Part shown: piece after piece, positions 41,933 to 50,338 of the stretch
Layout of the letters: each line of letters starts with the position of its first letter
Numbering within the stretch: position 1 is the stretch's first letter
From: JAMXLO01 sp964427005
GTDB lineage: Bacteria; Pseudomonadota; Alphaproteobacteria; Acetobacterales; Acetobacteraceae
Reading direction: 5' to 3'
Assembly: GCA_964427005.1 (NCBI GenBank)
Contig: CAYRTL010000012.1
Coordinates: 1 to 64,000 of the forward strand
Length of the DNA: 64,000 nucleotides
The notes under the pieces: model-generated
What the model was told of the DNA's origin: nothing
The model's input: the letters and a program-made list of their open reading frames with translations, nothing else
The model's database searches: none
Position numbers and translations under genes: made by a program

Positions 41933-42871
41933 ATGGACCGCGACCTCGACGCCCTTCTCGGCTTTGCCCCCGACCACGATTCGCCGATACCGTACATGCA
42001 GCGCACCCGCGAGTACTACGCGGCCATCGGCTACGCCACGCCGTATAGGTGGGCCCATTACATCGAGGCGCCATTCACCCCGCTACGCAAGCCAGTGGCG
42101 CAGGCGCGGGTGACCATCGTCACCACGGCCGCGCCATATCGCCCGGACAAAGGCGACCAGGGTCCAGGCGCGCCCTATAACGGCGGGGCGAAGTTCTATC
42201 AGGTCTATTCCGGCGATACGTCGCAACGGCACGATCTGCGCATCTCGCATATCGGCTACGACCGCACCCACACCTCGGCGGAAGACAGCGGCACCTGGTT
42301 TCCTCTCCCAGCGCTGCTGCGCGCCGTGGCCTCTGGCCGCGTGGGCGGCGTGACCCCGCGCTTCCATGGCGCGCCGACAAATCGCAGCCATCGCGTCACG
42401 GTGGAAACGGACGCACCGGAGATCCTGCGCCGCTGCCGGGAAGACGGTACGGACGCCGCGATATTGGTGCCCAACTGCCCGGTGTGTCACCAGACCTGCA
42501 GCCTGGTTGCGCGGCATCTCGAGGCCAATGGCATCTCTACCATTGTCATGGGCTGCGCCAAGGACATCGTCGAGCACGCCGCCGTTGCGCGTTTCCTGTT
42601 CAGCGACTTCCCACTCGGGAACAGCGCCGGGAAGCCACACGATATCGCCTCGCAGGACCAGACGCTCGAGCTGGCTCTACGCGTGCTGGAGACCGCTCCT
42701 GGACCGCGCACCACGATGCAATCGCCGCTGCGCTGGAGTGCGGACTCCTCCTGGAAGCTCGATTACCTGAACCTCGACCGTATCCCACCGGAAGAACTGG
42801 CGCGCCGCCGCCGAGAGTTCGACGAACAGAAGGCCATCGCGCGCACACTGCGCGTCGAGAAGGCTGCCTGA
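41933..42871 (+). CDS. Glycine/sarcosine/betaine reductase selenoprotein B-like protein with cysteine
   Basis: A 312-residue protein of the GrdB/PrdB-like family, in which Clostridium members carry selenocysteine in reductive amino-acid breakdown. Here the active-site region is VPNCPVCHQTCSLVARHLEANGIS near residue 184, with ordinary Cys codons and no internal TGA. Other blocks (TTAAPYRPDKGDQ, HIGYDRTHTSAEDSGTWFPL, GVTPRFHGAP) match aerobic homologues in proteobacteria. No GrdA or GrdC partner is near. Function of the aerobic forms is unknown. ATG 41933 is favoured (GGAG upstream); TTG 41915 is an alternative. Confidence 0.75.
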   Translation: MDRDLDALLGFAPDHDSPIPYMQRTREYYAAIGYATPYRWAHYIEAPFTPLRKPVAQARVTIVTTAAPYRPDKGDQGPGAPYNGGAKFYQVYSGDTSQRHDLRISHIGYDRTHTSAEDSGTWFPLPALLRAVASGRVGGVTPRFHGAPTNRSHRVTVETDAPEILRRCREDGTDAAILVPNCPVCHQTCSLVARHLEANGISTIVMGCAKDIVEHAAVARFLFSDFPLGNSAGKPHDIASQDQTLELALRVLETAPGPRTTMQSPLRWSADSSWKLDYLNLDRIPPEELARRRREFDEQKAIARTLRVEKAA

Positions 42872-42875
42872 CGTC

Positions 42876-43294
42876 TTGAAGGTCGCTGTCGTCGTACTGA
42901 TCCGCAACGAGATCGACATCGTCGGTGCGTTTCTGCAGCACATCGCGAGCCGGTTCAGGGCTGGCATTGGCACGACATTCTCTGGCGCATCGCGGACGGC
43001 ACTCTGCGCGACGAGGACCTGATCGGCATGGCCGCGTATTACAGCGTAACAGGCAATCAGACTTCGCACCCACTGTCATGGACGGAGCTGGAAGCGCTTG
43101 GCTTCACTCGGACCGGCCTGAATGTGGCGTTCGGGCGCGGGTTGCCGTCGCTAGCGGAACCTCTGACGATCGAGCCGGTACGGTTGGTTGCCACCATTCT
43201 GCGACGGTTTCAGGTTGAGCCGTCAAACGGCCAGGAGTTGATCCTCGATGGCAATCGCCTTCGCTTCAATCCGAATGCGTCTTCAATAGCGTGA
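42876..43294 (+). pseudogene. Glycosyltransferase remnant (frameshifted)
   Basis: The stretch begins in one frame with LKVAVVVLIRNEIDIVGAF (from TTG 42876), the start of a GT2-like glycosyltransferase, but that frame stops after about 50 codons. From about 42965 another frame carries WHDILWRIADGTLRDEDLIGMAAYYSV and continues to TGA at 43294 (NPNASSIA end), with no methionine before 43028 and no recognisable catalytic core. It looks like two ends of a gene joined after deletion of the middle. The last 90 codons could be a live small gene of unknown function. Confidence 0.5.
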
Positions 43295-43301
43295 GCCGAT
43301 C

Positions 43302-44495
43302 ATGACCCGACCATTTGCCAACACCCGCATTCTCGACTTCACCCAGGTGCTCGCTGGGCCCTATGGCAGCTATCAGCTCGCCCTTCTCGGCGCGGACGTG
43401 ATCAAGGTGGAACGCCGCGAAGGCGAGGATATGCGCCGCACGCCTCTCTCGCGTGAATGGGCCGATCGTGGCATGGCGCCATCCTGGCTGGCCATCAACG
43501 GCAACAAGCGAAGCCTGACGCTCGATCTGCAAAAACCGGCGGCGATCGAGATCATCAACCGTCTGGCCGCTAAGGCCGATGTCGTGATGGAGAACTTTCG
43601 GCCAGGCGTGATGGACCGCCTGGGCATCGGCTATGACGCATTGCGCAAGGTCAATCCGCGGCTGATCTATTGCACGATCTCCGGCTTCGGCAGCACCGGA
43701 CCGTATCGCAACGAGGCAGGCTATGACGGCAAGATCCAGGCCTTGTCCGGTATCATGTCGCTGACCGGGCATAAGGAGATGGGCCCCACTCGCGCCGGTT
43801 TCGCCGTATGCGACGTGCTGTCCGGCATGACGGCTGCCTTCGCCGTGTCCTCGGCACTCTATCAGCGGACCCACACCGGACAGGGACAGTTCATCGACGT
43901 CTCGATGCTGGAAGCGAGCCTCGCCTTTCTCTCCACGCAAGTCGCCGATTTCACCGTCGCCGGCCATCGGCAAGAGCAGTTCGGGAATCAGGCGATCAGC
44001 CGCAAGGTCACGGCGAATCTGTTTCGTGCGAAGGATAGCTGGCTGCTGCTGGCGGTGAACAACGACCGTCAATACGAAGCTCTGATGACGGCTCTGGGGC
44101 GCGCTGATGTTCTGGATGACAGGCGCTTCGCCGACTGGTTCCAGCGCAAGGAGAATGAGGCCGCGTTGCGTGCCATCATCGAAGAAGCGTTGGCGAGCGC
44201 GGACGCGAAAACCTGGGAGAAGCGTCTCAACGATGCGGGAGCGCCTTGCGCCAGCATATGGCGCATCGAGGAGGTGATCGATCATCCGCAGATCGTCGCG
44301 CGCAACGCCATGCAGACGGTGGAGACCGAGTACGGGTCATTGCGCCTGATGGGCTCAGGCTTCCAGATGGCGCATGGCGGCGGCAGGCTGGACCACGCAC
44401 CACCGCCGCTGGGTGCGCATACCGACCAGGTGCTGCGCGAAGCGGGTTATTCGCCCGACGAAATCGCTGGCTTGCGGCGCGATGGAGTCGTCTGA
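43302..44495 (+). CDS. CaiB/BaiF CoA-transferase family protein
   Basis: A 397-residue family III CoA-transferase. It starts MTRPFANTRILDFTQVLAGPYGSYQLALLGADVIKVERREGEDMRR, with the conserved entry segment, and the catalytic Asp lies in the GYDGKIQALSGIMSLTG region (about residue 146). The C-terminal AGAPCASIWRIEEVIDHPQI is typical. Members swap CoA between a small acid and an acyl-CoA, as with formate or carnitine. The acceptor here is unknown. The flavodoxin-like gene starts right after the stop codon. Confidence 0.92.
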   Translation: MTRPFANTRILDFTQVLAGPYGSYQLALLGADVIKVERREGEDMRRTPLSREWADRGMAPSWLAINGNKRSLTLDLQKPAAIEIINRLAAKADVVMENFRPGVMDRLGIGYDALRKVNPRLIYCTISGFGSTGPYRNEAGYDGKIQALSGIMSLTGHKEMGPTRAGFAVCDVLSGMTAAFAVSSALYQRTHTGQGQFIDVSMLEASLAFLSTQVADFTVAGHRQEQFGNQAISRKVTANLFRAKDSWLLLAVNNDRQYEALMTALGRADVLDDRRFADWFQRKENEAALRAIIEEALASADAKTWEKRLNDAGAPCASIWRIEEVIDHPQIVARNAMQTVETEYGSLRLMGSGFQMAHGGGRLDHAPPPLGAHTDQVLREAGYSPDEIAGLRRDGVV

Positions 44496-44987
44496 CTGAA
44501 GACGCTGCTCATCGTCTACCACTCGCTGACTGGCGGCACGCGCCAGATGGCGGAGGCCGCCGCGTCCGGTGCGCGCGCCGAACCGGATGTCACGGTTCGT
44601 TTGCTGACCGCAGGCGAGGCCGATGGTTCGGACCTTCTATCGGCTGATGGCTACATCTTTGCCAGCCCGGAAAATCTCGCGGCACTGGCAGGCAGAATGA
44701 AGGACTTCTTCGACCGCACCTATTATGTCGCGTTTGAGCGTATCAACGGCCGCCCCTACGCCGCGCTGATCTGCGCAGGCAGCGATGGCCATAACGCCGC
44801 ACGGCAAATCGCGCGGATCGCCACAGGTTGGCGGCTGCGGCAGATCGCGGAGCCATTGATCGTATGCACACATGCACAGACGCCGGAGGCGATCCTGGCG
44901 CCGAAGCACATTCCGCCGGCGCAACTCGAGCAGTGCACAGAGCTGGGCGCCGCCTTCGCCGCGGGGCTCGCCTCGGGAATCTTTTGA
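44496..44987 (+). CDS. Flavodoxin family protein with probable CTG start
   Basis: A protein of about 163 residues in the flavodoxin/NADPH-FMN reductase fold. The phosphate-binding loop VYHSLTGGTRQMAEA begins seven codons after the first possible codon, CTG at 44496. An in-frame TGA sits immediately before (44493-44495), which is the CoA-transferase stop, so nothing upstream is usable. The first ATG (44547) would cut off half of the FMN loop. The rest is ordinary (YIFASPENLAALAGRMKDFFDRTYY). A non-ATG start, CTG, is therefore the simplest reading. Confidence 0.72.
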   Translation: MKTLLIVYHSLTGGTRQMAEAAASGARAEPDVTVRLLTAGEADGSDLLSADGYIFASPENLAALAGRMKDFFDRTYYVAFERINGRPYAALICAGSDGHNAARQIARIATGWRLRQIAEPLIVCTHAQTPEAILAPKHIPPAQLEQCTELGAAFAAGLASGIF

Positions 44988-45015
44988 TTAGAGTGTCGTA
45001 AAGACCGTGTATAGT
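44988..45015 (+). promoter_or_regulatory. Possible promoter of the sensor kinase gene
   Basis: TTAGAG (44988-44993) and TATAGT (45010-45015) are 16 bases apart, upstream of the histidine kinase start at 45078. The -10 match is good, the -35 weak. This is the only promoter-like pair seen in the 90-base gap. Confidence 0.3.
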
Positions 45016-45077
45016 AGGTCACCAGCAACGCGGCCGAATAGAGCCCGTGCAAAAGGGGTTGCCTGGGAACGCGCTTG

Positions 45078-47234
45078 ATGACCGCACGGCTCCTGAATTC
45101 GGTACGCCAACGCTTCAGCCCTACCCATGTCGTTTGGGGCACCGGGGTGGCCGTCGTGCTGGTCAGCCTACTATGCGCAGCACTGACAATTTTGGACCTG
45201 CGCGGCAAGACGTTCCGTGACGTGAGCGAGGAGATGTCCACCCTCGGCTTCGTCCTCGCCGAGCAGACATCGCGGTATCTTCAGGTGGTCGATCTCCTGT
45301 TGCAGGAAACCCGGACGCACGCACAGCAACTCCAGATACGAACACCCGAACAGTTCCGGCTCGCACTCGGCAATGAGGAGACGCACAGGTTTCTCCACGA
45401 GCGCATGGTCAACCTGCCGCAAGCCAATGCCCTGGCAATCGTTGATGCGGATGGCCGGTTGCTGAACAGCTCGCGTGACTGGCCAGCCCAACACGTCGAT
45501 GCATCCGACAGAGGATTCTACCTCTACCTCCGGACACACAATGACACAGGCCTGTTCGTCGCGACGGCACTCAAGAGCCGCGTGACAGGCAACTGGACCA
45601 TTTACGTCGCTCGCCGCATCAATGGTCCGGATGGCGAGTTGCTGGGGCTTGTCGTGGGCGCGCTCGATATCGGCTATCTGAGCAACTTCTATCGCGCCAT
45701 CAGCACCAACAAGGCATTACGGGTAACACTGCTGCGCCGGGACGGCACGGTGCTCGCCCAGCATCCATATGACGGACAGCTCATTGGCAAGCCGGTTCCC
45801 GCCGGTTCCCGGTGGTACAAGCTGGTGGCGAGCGGCGGCGGAAGTTATCGCGCGCGAGCTCTCGACAGCGGCATGCCCTCGATCATCGCGGTGAATGTGC
45901 TGCAGCACTATCCGCTGGTGATCGATGTTTCGATGTATCAGTACGACGCTCTGGCGACCTGGCGTCAGCAGGTCATCTACGTTGTGGCTGGAGAGTTTGC
46001 CGCCGCGGCGACCTTCATCCTGCTGTTCTGGGTCATTGGCAGACAGTTCCGCAGACAGGCACAACAGAACGCGGTGCTGTCACGTACGGCCGAAGCGGCG
46101 CGGCTCGGCGAACGGCGCTTGCGCGACTACGCCGAAATGGCGTCAGACTGGTTTTGGGAACAGGACGCTGATTTGCGCTTCGTCTCGATCACGCCCGGGA
46201 CGCCTATGATTGGCCCTGACGACACGCCGTTTGTCGGGCGACGGCGCTGGGAAATGCTGGCGTCCGATGCGGACGATGAGCGCTGGCGGGCACACAAGGC
46301 TGATCTCGCGGCGAGACGCCCGTTCCGTGACTTCCGCTACACACTGATGGGCCACGACGGACGTTTGCATCATGTTTCCATAAGCGGCAATCCTGTCTTC
46401 GATGGAACAGGTACGTTCACAGGATATCGTGGCACCGGCCGCGACATCACCGACGACATCGACGCCGCGGCGATCTTACGCGCGGCAAAGGAGGAGGCAG
46501 AGACCGCCAATCGTGCAAAGTCGGAATTCATCGCAAACATGAGCCATGAATTGCGCACGCCGCTCAATGCCATCATCGGCTTCGCGGAACTCATCCGCGA
46601 CCATCCTTTTGCCGAACGCGATGCGCGCTGCGCCGAGTATGCAAGGGAGATTCATGCGAGCGGCCATCATCTGCTGGACCTGATCAATGGCCTGCTGGAC
46701 ATGTCAAAGATCGAGATGGGGCACTACACGCTGCGCGAGGAGCAGGTCGAGGTGGACGAGATCGTTCGAACCTGTAGCGCGATGCTGGCGTCCCGCGCGA
46801 TGGAGGGTCAGATAAGCGTCGGAATTGGCGACCTTGCCGGGATCAGCCTCCACGCCGATCGGCTCGCAATCAAGCAGATCGTGCTCAATCTGCTGTCCAA
46901 TGCCGTCAAGTTCACCCTCCCGGGCGGCAGCGTCCAGATCAGTGGCTCACTGGCCGGGACTGGCGAGTTCCGCCTGGACATAACCGATACCGGTATTGGT
47001 ATCAGCGAGGCCGCACTGCCATTTCTTGGGGGAGCGTTCTACCAGGCGGATGCTTCGAGGAGCCGGCCTCATGGCGGTACCGGCCTGGGACTGGCCATCT
47101 GCAACCGGCTGCTGAAGCTGCATGGCGCGACACTGGAGGTGAAGAGCCAGCGCGGCCGCGGCACCACGGTCAGTGCAGTGTTTCCCGCGAAGCGGATCTT
47201 GCCTTCCTCGCGGGTGCGCAGGGAGTTGACTTAA
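45078..47234 (+). CDS. Membrane sensor histidine kinase with extracytoplasmic Cache domain and PAS
   Basis: A 718-residue sensor kinase. Helix one is at about 20-40 (VVWGTGVAVVLVSLLCAALTIL), followed by a periplasmic dCache region (about 45-290: YLYLRTHNDTGLFVATALKSRVTGNWTIYVARR), helix two (VVAGEFAAAATFILLFWVIG), and a PAS domain (about 345-460, ending GTGRDITDD). H490 is in the H-box (NMSHELRTPLNAIIGFAEL). The ATPase has N-box IVLNLLSNAVKF, G1 DITDTGIGIS and G2 GGTGLGLAIC. No response regulator gene adjoins it. It converges with the lytic transglycosylase gene and overlaps it by 4 bases. Confidence 0.92.
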   Translation: MTARLLNSVRQRFSPTHVVWGTGVAVVLVSLLCAALTILDLRGKTFRDVSEEMSTLGFVLAEQTSRYLQVVDLLLQETRTHAQQLQIRTPEQFRLALGNEETHRFLHERMVNLPQANALAIVDADGRLLNSSRDWPAQHVDASDRGFYLYLRTHNDTGLFVATALKSRVTGNWTIYVARRINGPDGELLGLVVGALDIGYLSNFYRAISTNKALRVTLLRRDGTVLAQHPYDGQLIGKPVPAGSRWYKLVASGGGSYRARALDSGMPSIIAVNVLQHYPLVIDVSMYQYDALATWRQQVIYVVAGEFAAAATFILLFWVIGRQFRRQAQQNAVLSRTAEAARLGERRLRDYAEMASDWFWEQDADLRFVSITPGTPMIGPDDTPFVGRRRWEMLASDADDERWRAHKADLAARRPFRDFRYTLMGHDGRLHHVSISGNPVFDGTGTFTGYRGTGRDITDDIDAAAILRAAKEEAETANRAKSEFIANMSHELRTPLNAIIGFAELIRDHPFAERDARCAEYAREIHASGHHLLDLINGLLDMSKIEMGHYTLREEQVEVDEIVRTCSAMLASRAMEGQISVGIGDLAGISLHADRLAIKQIVLNLLSNAVKFTLPGGSVQISGSLAGTGEFRLDITDTGIGISEAALPFLGGAFYQADASRSRPHGGTGLGLAICNRLLKLHGATLEVKSQRGRGTTVSAVFPAKRILPSSRVRRELT

Positions 47235-48892
47235 CGAGACGCCGTGGTCCGAACGCACATCCCCGCTGCGACGGACCGTCCACCTTCTCCAGCGCGCACA
47301 AAGCGCGGGTAATGGCCCGTGGCCAGCGCATCCAGACTGGCGGCAGGCAGCCGCAGTTGTGCGGCATAGTGCCAGGAGTGGACCAACGCATCCTGCACGA
47401 AACCACGGGTCTGGGCGCTCGGAATCGCCTCCAGGAACATCAGCGGATCGCCACCGTCCCGGACCGCATCGACCCATTTCCGCAATCCACCCTGGCCCTG
47501 GCCGTAGCTGGCGAGCATCCGGATCAGGTCCCCATCGATCGCTTCATCGGCCGCCAGCGTCAGCAGGTACTGCTGTCCGATGGTCAGATTGACCGCTGGT
47601 TCCTGCAGACGGGCGGCCAGGCTCCCGGAAACCGCGTAGGCGGTCCGCGGCATGATCTGCATCAGCCCGCGCGCGCCCGCATGCGACACCGCCGAAGGCC
47701 GGAAATTCGATTCATGCCGGACCAGGGCATAGACGAGTGGCGGATCGACCACGAAGCCGCTCGCCGGCCGCAAACTCACCGGGATCGGCTCGCCGTGCTG
47801 CGCCAGATCATTCCGCTCGATCTCATCGGCCAGCCGCGTGAACCCCACGGCGTGAGCGGTCAGCACCAGCGCACGGTCAAACAGGCCATCCTGCGCGGTA
47901 TCCACCCAGAGCGTGCGCAGCTCCGTCTCGGCGTAGCGCTTCTCACCCACTTGTAGCAGGGCGAAGGCACGCCGCCCCGCCGGCGTATCCAGCAGCGCTT
48001 CGACATCGGCAATGCCGACGGTCTCACCCGACACGCAACCGTTGGACGGGCCGAGTGCACGGCGGGCAATCAGCGCGTAGAACGTGTCGCCTTCCAGCGC
48101 GGCCCGGCGCATCCAGACCGCAAAGCCACCACGATTGCCACGCTTCTCGGCAACATGCCCCGCCCAGAAGGCACTCGCGGCGCGCATGGGTGCCGTGGCG
48201 GCGGCGCGATAGGCGGCATCCAAGAAGCTGGCCGCTGCGTCGCCCTGGCCCAGCCGGACAGCAGACAAGCCGGCGACCAGCAGAGCATCGGCGCTCCCAG
48301 AATCCGCGGCTCCCGACAGCAGCGGCTGCACCGCGGCAATCACATCGGCATCCCGGTTCTGCACGAACAACGCGCGCGCCTGCGACGCGCGTGCCGCGGT
48401 CCTGACAGGGCGCGAGTGCGATGGCACAACCTCGACGGCCTGGGACGCCGCCTCTGGTGCCAGCCGCTCCAGCAAGGTGCGGATCGCCTGCGCCTGGGGC
48501 TGATCGCCGAACCGCGTGAGCCAGCCGGACAGTTCGGCGGCTGATGGACGATAATTGGGGCGCAGGTAACGGTCCGCCAGGATCGTACCGAGCAACAACT
48601 CGTTCTGCAGCCGCGCCGTCTCCTTCTGCGCGTCCGCCACGGCGCCACGGTCCTGCATGGCAAAGATTCCGCGGACCAGTGCCGCCTCACTGGGTGAGAG
48701 AGGCTGCGGCATGGCGATGCCCGCCGTGCCGTGAATCCCGATCCGCGGCACCGCTAATGCGGTCTGGTCGCCGCTCTCGCCTGCTCTCTGCGTTTGGGCA
48801 AAAGAATAGTTCCCCGCCGCTGTAAGAACAGCGACGAGCATCCCCGCCCCGAACGCCAGAGCACAGGTCTGAAGTGACCCTCGCCCTCGCAT
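47231..48892 (-). CDS. Soluble lytic murein transglycosylase (Slt type)
   Basis: A 553-residue periplasmic enzyme that cleaves peptidoglycan between MurNAc and GlcNAc. A signal peptide ends near FAQTQ (residue about 33). The middle is a ring of helical repeats. The C-terminal catalytic domain has the glutamate in RHESNFRPSAVSHAGARGLMQIMP and the AVNLTIGQQYL and MLASYGQGQGGL segments of the family. Regulation is not visible. It ends in a TTAA shared with the stop of the kinase gene on the opposite strand. Confidence 0.92.
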   Translation of the reverse strand: MRGRGSLQTCALAFGAGMLVAVLTAAGNYSFAQTQRAGESGDQTALAVPRIGIHGTAGIAMPQPLSPSEAALVRGIFAMQDRGAVADAQKETARLQNELLLGTILADRYLRPNYRPSAAELSGWLTRFGDQPQAQAIRTLLERLAPEAASQAVEVVPSHSRPVRTAARASQARALFVQNRDADVIAAVQPLLSGAADSGSADALLVAGLSAVRLGQGDAAASFLDAAYRAAATAPMRAASAFWAGHVAEKRGNRGGFAVWMRRAALEGDTFYALIARRALGPSNGCVSGETVGIADVEALLDTPAGRRAFALLQVGEKRYAETELRTLWVDTAQDGLFDRALVLTAHAVGFTRLADEIERNDLAQHGEPIPVSLRPASGFVVDPPLVYALVRHESNFRPSAVSHAGARGLMQIMPRTAYAVSGSLAARLQEPAVNLTIGQQYLLTLAADEAIDGDLIRMLASYGQGQGGLRKWVDAVRDGGDPLMFLEAIPSAQTRGFVQDALVHSWHYAAQLRLPAASLDALATGHYPRFVRAGEGGRSVAAGMCVRTTASR

Positions 48893-49131
48893 TCAATCCC
48901 AATACACAGATAAATCCTGGCTGGCAACACTGCCCCAAAATCAGTCCGGACGGGGCGGAGAGTCAGACGCTTCCATTGCCGACTCTCGCGTTTCCCACGC
49001 CATTCTATGCACATCAGAAGTATTACTTGCGAATACTGAAAAGCGCCCCAAACTACTGCGAGGACCTTGGTTACAACATGCTTTCATTAATGGGCGTTGA
49101 CCTTGCTCATCCCGGCATCACACATCCACCC
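48893..49131. other. Intergenic region between divergent slt and recF
   Basis: This 239-base stretch is richer in A and T than its neighbours, particularly around 49000-49100. It has no open frame with family similarity. A small AGTATT/AATACT inverted pair lies near 49018-49039. It must hold the promoters for both genes, but I cannot place them with confidence. Confidence 0.5.
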
Positions 49132-50289
49132 ATGCGCCTGATCCGCCTTTCACTGACCAACTTCCGCAACTACTCCGCCCTCGTCTGGCAGCCGCGGACG
49201 CGCATAAGTGTGCTGTTCGGGCCGAATGGCAGTGGGAAGACCAATCTTCTCGAAGCGGCGTCACTTCTGGTGCCTGGCCGTGGCCTGCGAGGCGCACGCA
49301 ATGCGGACCTGCCGCGGCATGGAGGGCCTGGTAACTGGGCAGTGGCCGGCCGTTTCGCCGTCGCCGAGGGCGAAGTGGACATCGGCACCGGCACAGCGCC
49401 TGACGGCCCACCGGACCGGCGAGTCTTTCGCCTTGGTGGCGCCACACCGCGCAGCCAGGCCGATATTGCCGCGCATGTCGCCGCCGTGTGGCTGACGCCG
49501 CAAATGGATCGGCTGTTCCAGGAGGCCGCCTCCGGACGCCGGCGCTTTCTCGATCGCCTGGTCTGGGCGCTGGAACCGGGCCATGCGCGCGAGGTCGCGG
49601 CGTACGATACGGCGATGGCCCAGCGGAACCGGCTGCTCGCTGACGGGCGCCAGGATCCCGCTTGGCTGGCCGGGCTGGAAGATGCGATGGCGCGGCATGC
49701 CGTGGCGGCAACGGCCGCTCGGATGGGCCTGGTGGCCCGGATGAACGCTCTCCCCGCGTTTCCCGGTTTCCCGGCGGCTCAGATGAGCCTGATCTGTCCC
49801 ATTGCCGAACGGCTCGAACGGAGGCCCGCCTTGGAGGCGGAGGATTGGCTGAGGGAAGGTCTTACCGCCGCGCGCAATCGGGACGCTGCCGCCGGCTCCG
49901 CTGCGGTAGGAGCCCACCGCACCGATATGATGCTGTCGGACGCCATGACGGCTGCTCCTGCCTCGCTCGCCAGCACAGGCGAGCAGAAGGCGCTGCTCAT
50001 CGGCGTCATCCTGCGTCATGCCACTCTCATCGCGGAGATGCGTGGGTTCGCGCCTATGCTGCTGCTTGATGAGCCGGCAGTGCATCTCGATCCCAATCGT
50101 CGCGCCGCGCTGTTCAGGGCACTGACGAAACTGCCTGCGCAGACGCTGATCACCGGCACCGACGCCGAGACATTTCTGCCTCTCGTCGATGTCGCGGAAG
50201 GGCTATCCGTGCATGGCGGAAAATTGCTGCCGGACGTGCGTTTTCCTGCTCCGGAATCGTCCGGCACCCCTGTGCCGCATACGCTGTAG
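49132..50289 (+). CDS. recF: DNA replication and repair protein RecF
   Basis: A 385-residue SMC-like ATPase that loads RecA at gaps. Walker A is FGPNGSGKTNLLEA, the signature is LASTGEQKALLIG and Walker B is PMLLLDEPAVHLDP. ATG 49132 gives MRLIRLSLTNFRNYSAL, the normal start; a longer in-frame reading back to 48874 is not conserved. gyrB follows 49 bases later, as often in bacteria, but dnaN and dnaA are not upstream here. The slt gene is divergent across a 239-base gap. Confidence 0.95.
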   Translation: MRLIRLSLTNFRNYSALVWQPRTRISVLFGPNGSGKTNLLEAASLLVPGRGLRGARNADLPRHGGPGNWAVAGRFAVAEGEVDIGTGTAPDGPPDRRVFRLGGATPRSQADIAAHVAAVWLTPQMDRLFQEAASGRRRFLDRLVWALEPGHAREVAAYDTAMAQRNRLLADGRQDPAWLAGLEDAMARHAVAATAARMGLVARMNALPAFPGFPAAQMSLICPIAERLERRPALEAEDWLREGLTAARNRDAAAGSAAVGAHRTDMMLSDAMTAAPASLASTGEQKALLIGVILRHATLIAEMRGFAPMLLLDEPAVHLDPNRRAALFRALTKLPAQTLITGTDAETFLPLVDVAEGLSVHGGKLLPDVRFPAPESSGTPVPHTL

Positions 50290-50338
50290 CGGCTATATAT
50301 CTAGAGTATCCAAACAGCCCCTGGAGTCGCCCGTCGGC

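Noticed and set aside
41933..42871. Possible selenocysteine codon in the selenoprotein-B-like gene
   Set aside because: The frame has no internal TGA; the active-site region uses ordinary TGC/TGT cysteine codons.
43266..44285. Minus-strand frame of 339 codons within the CoA-transferase gene
   Set aside because: Shadow of a strongly conserved plus-strand gene; no motif seen.
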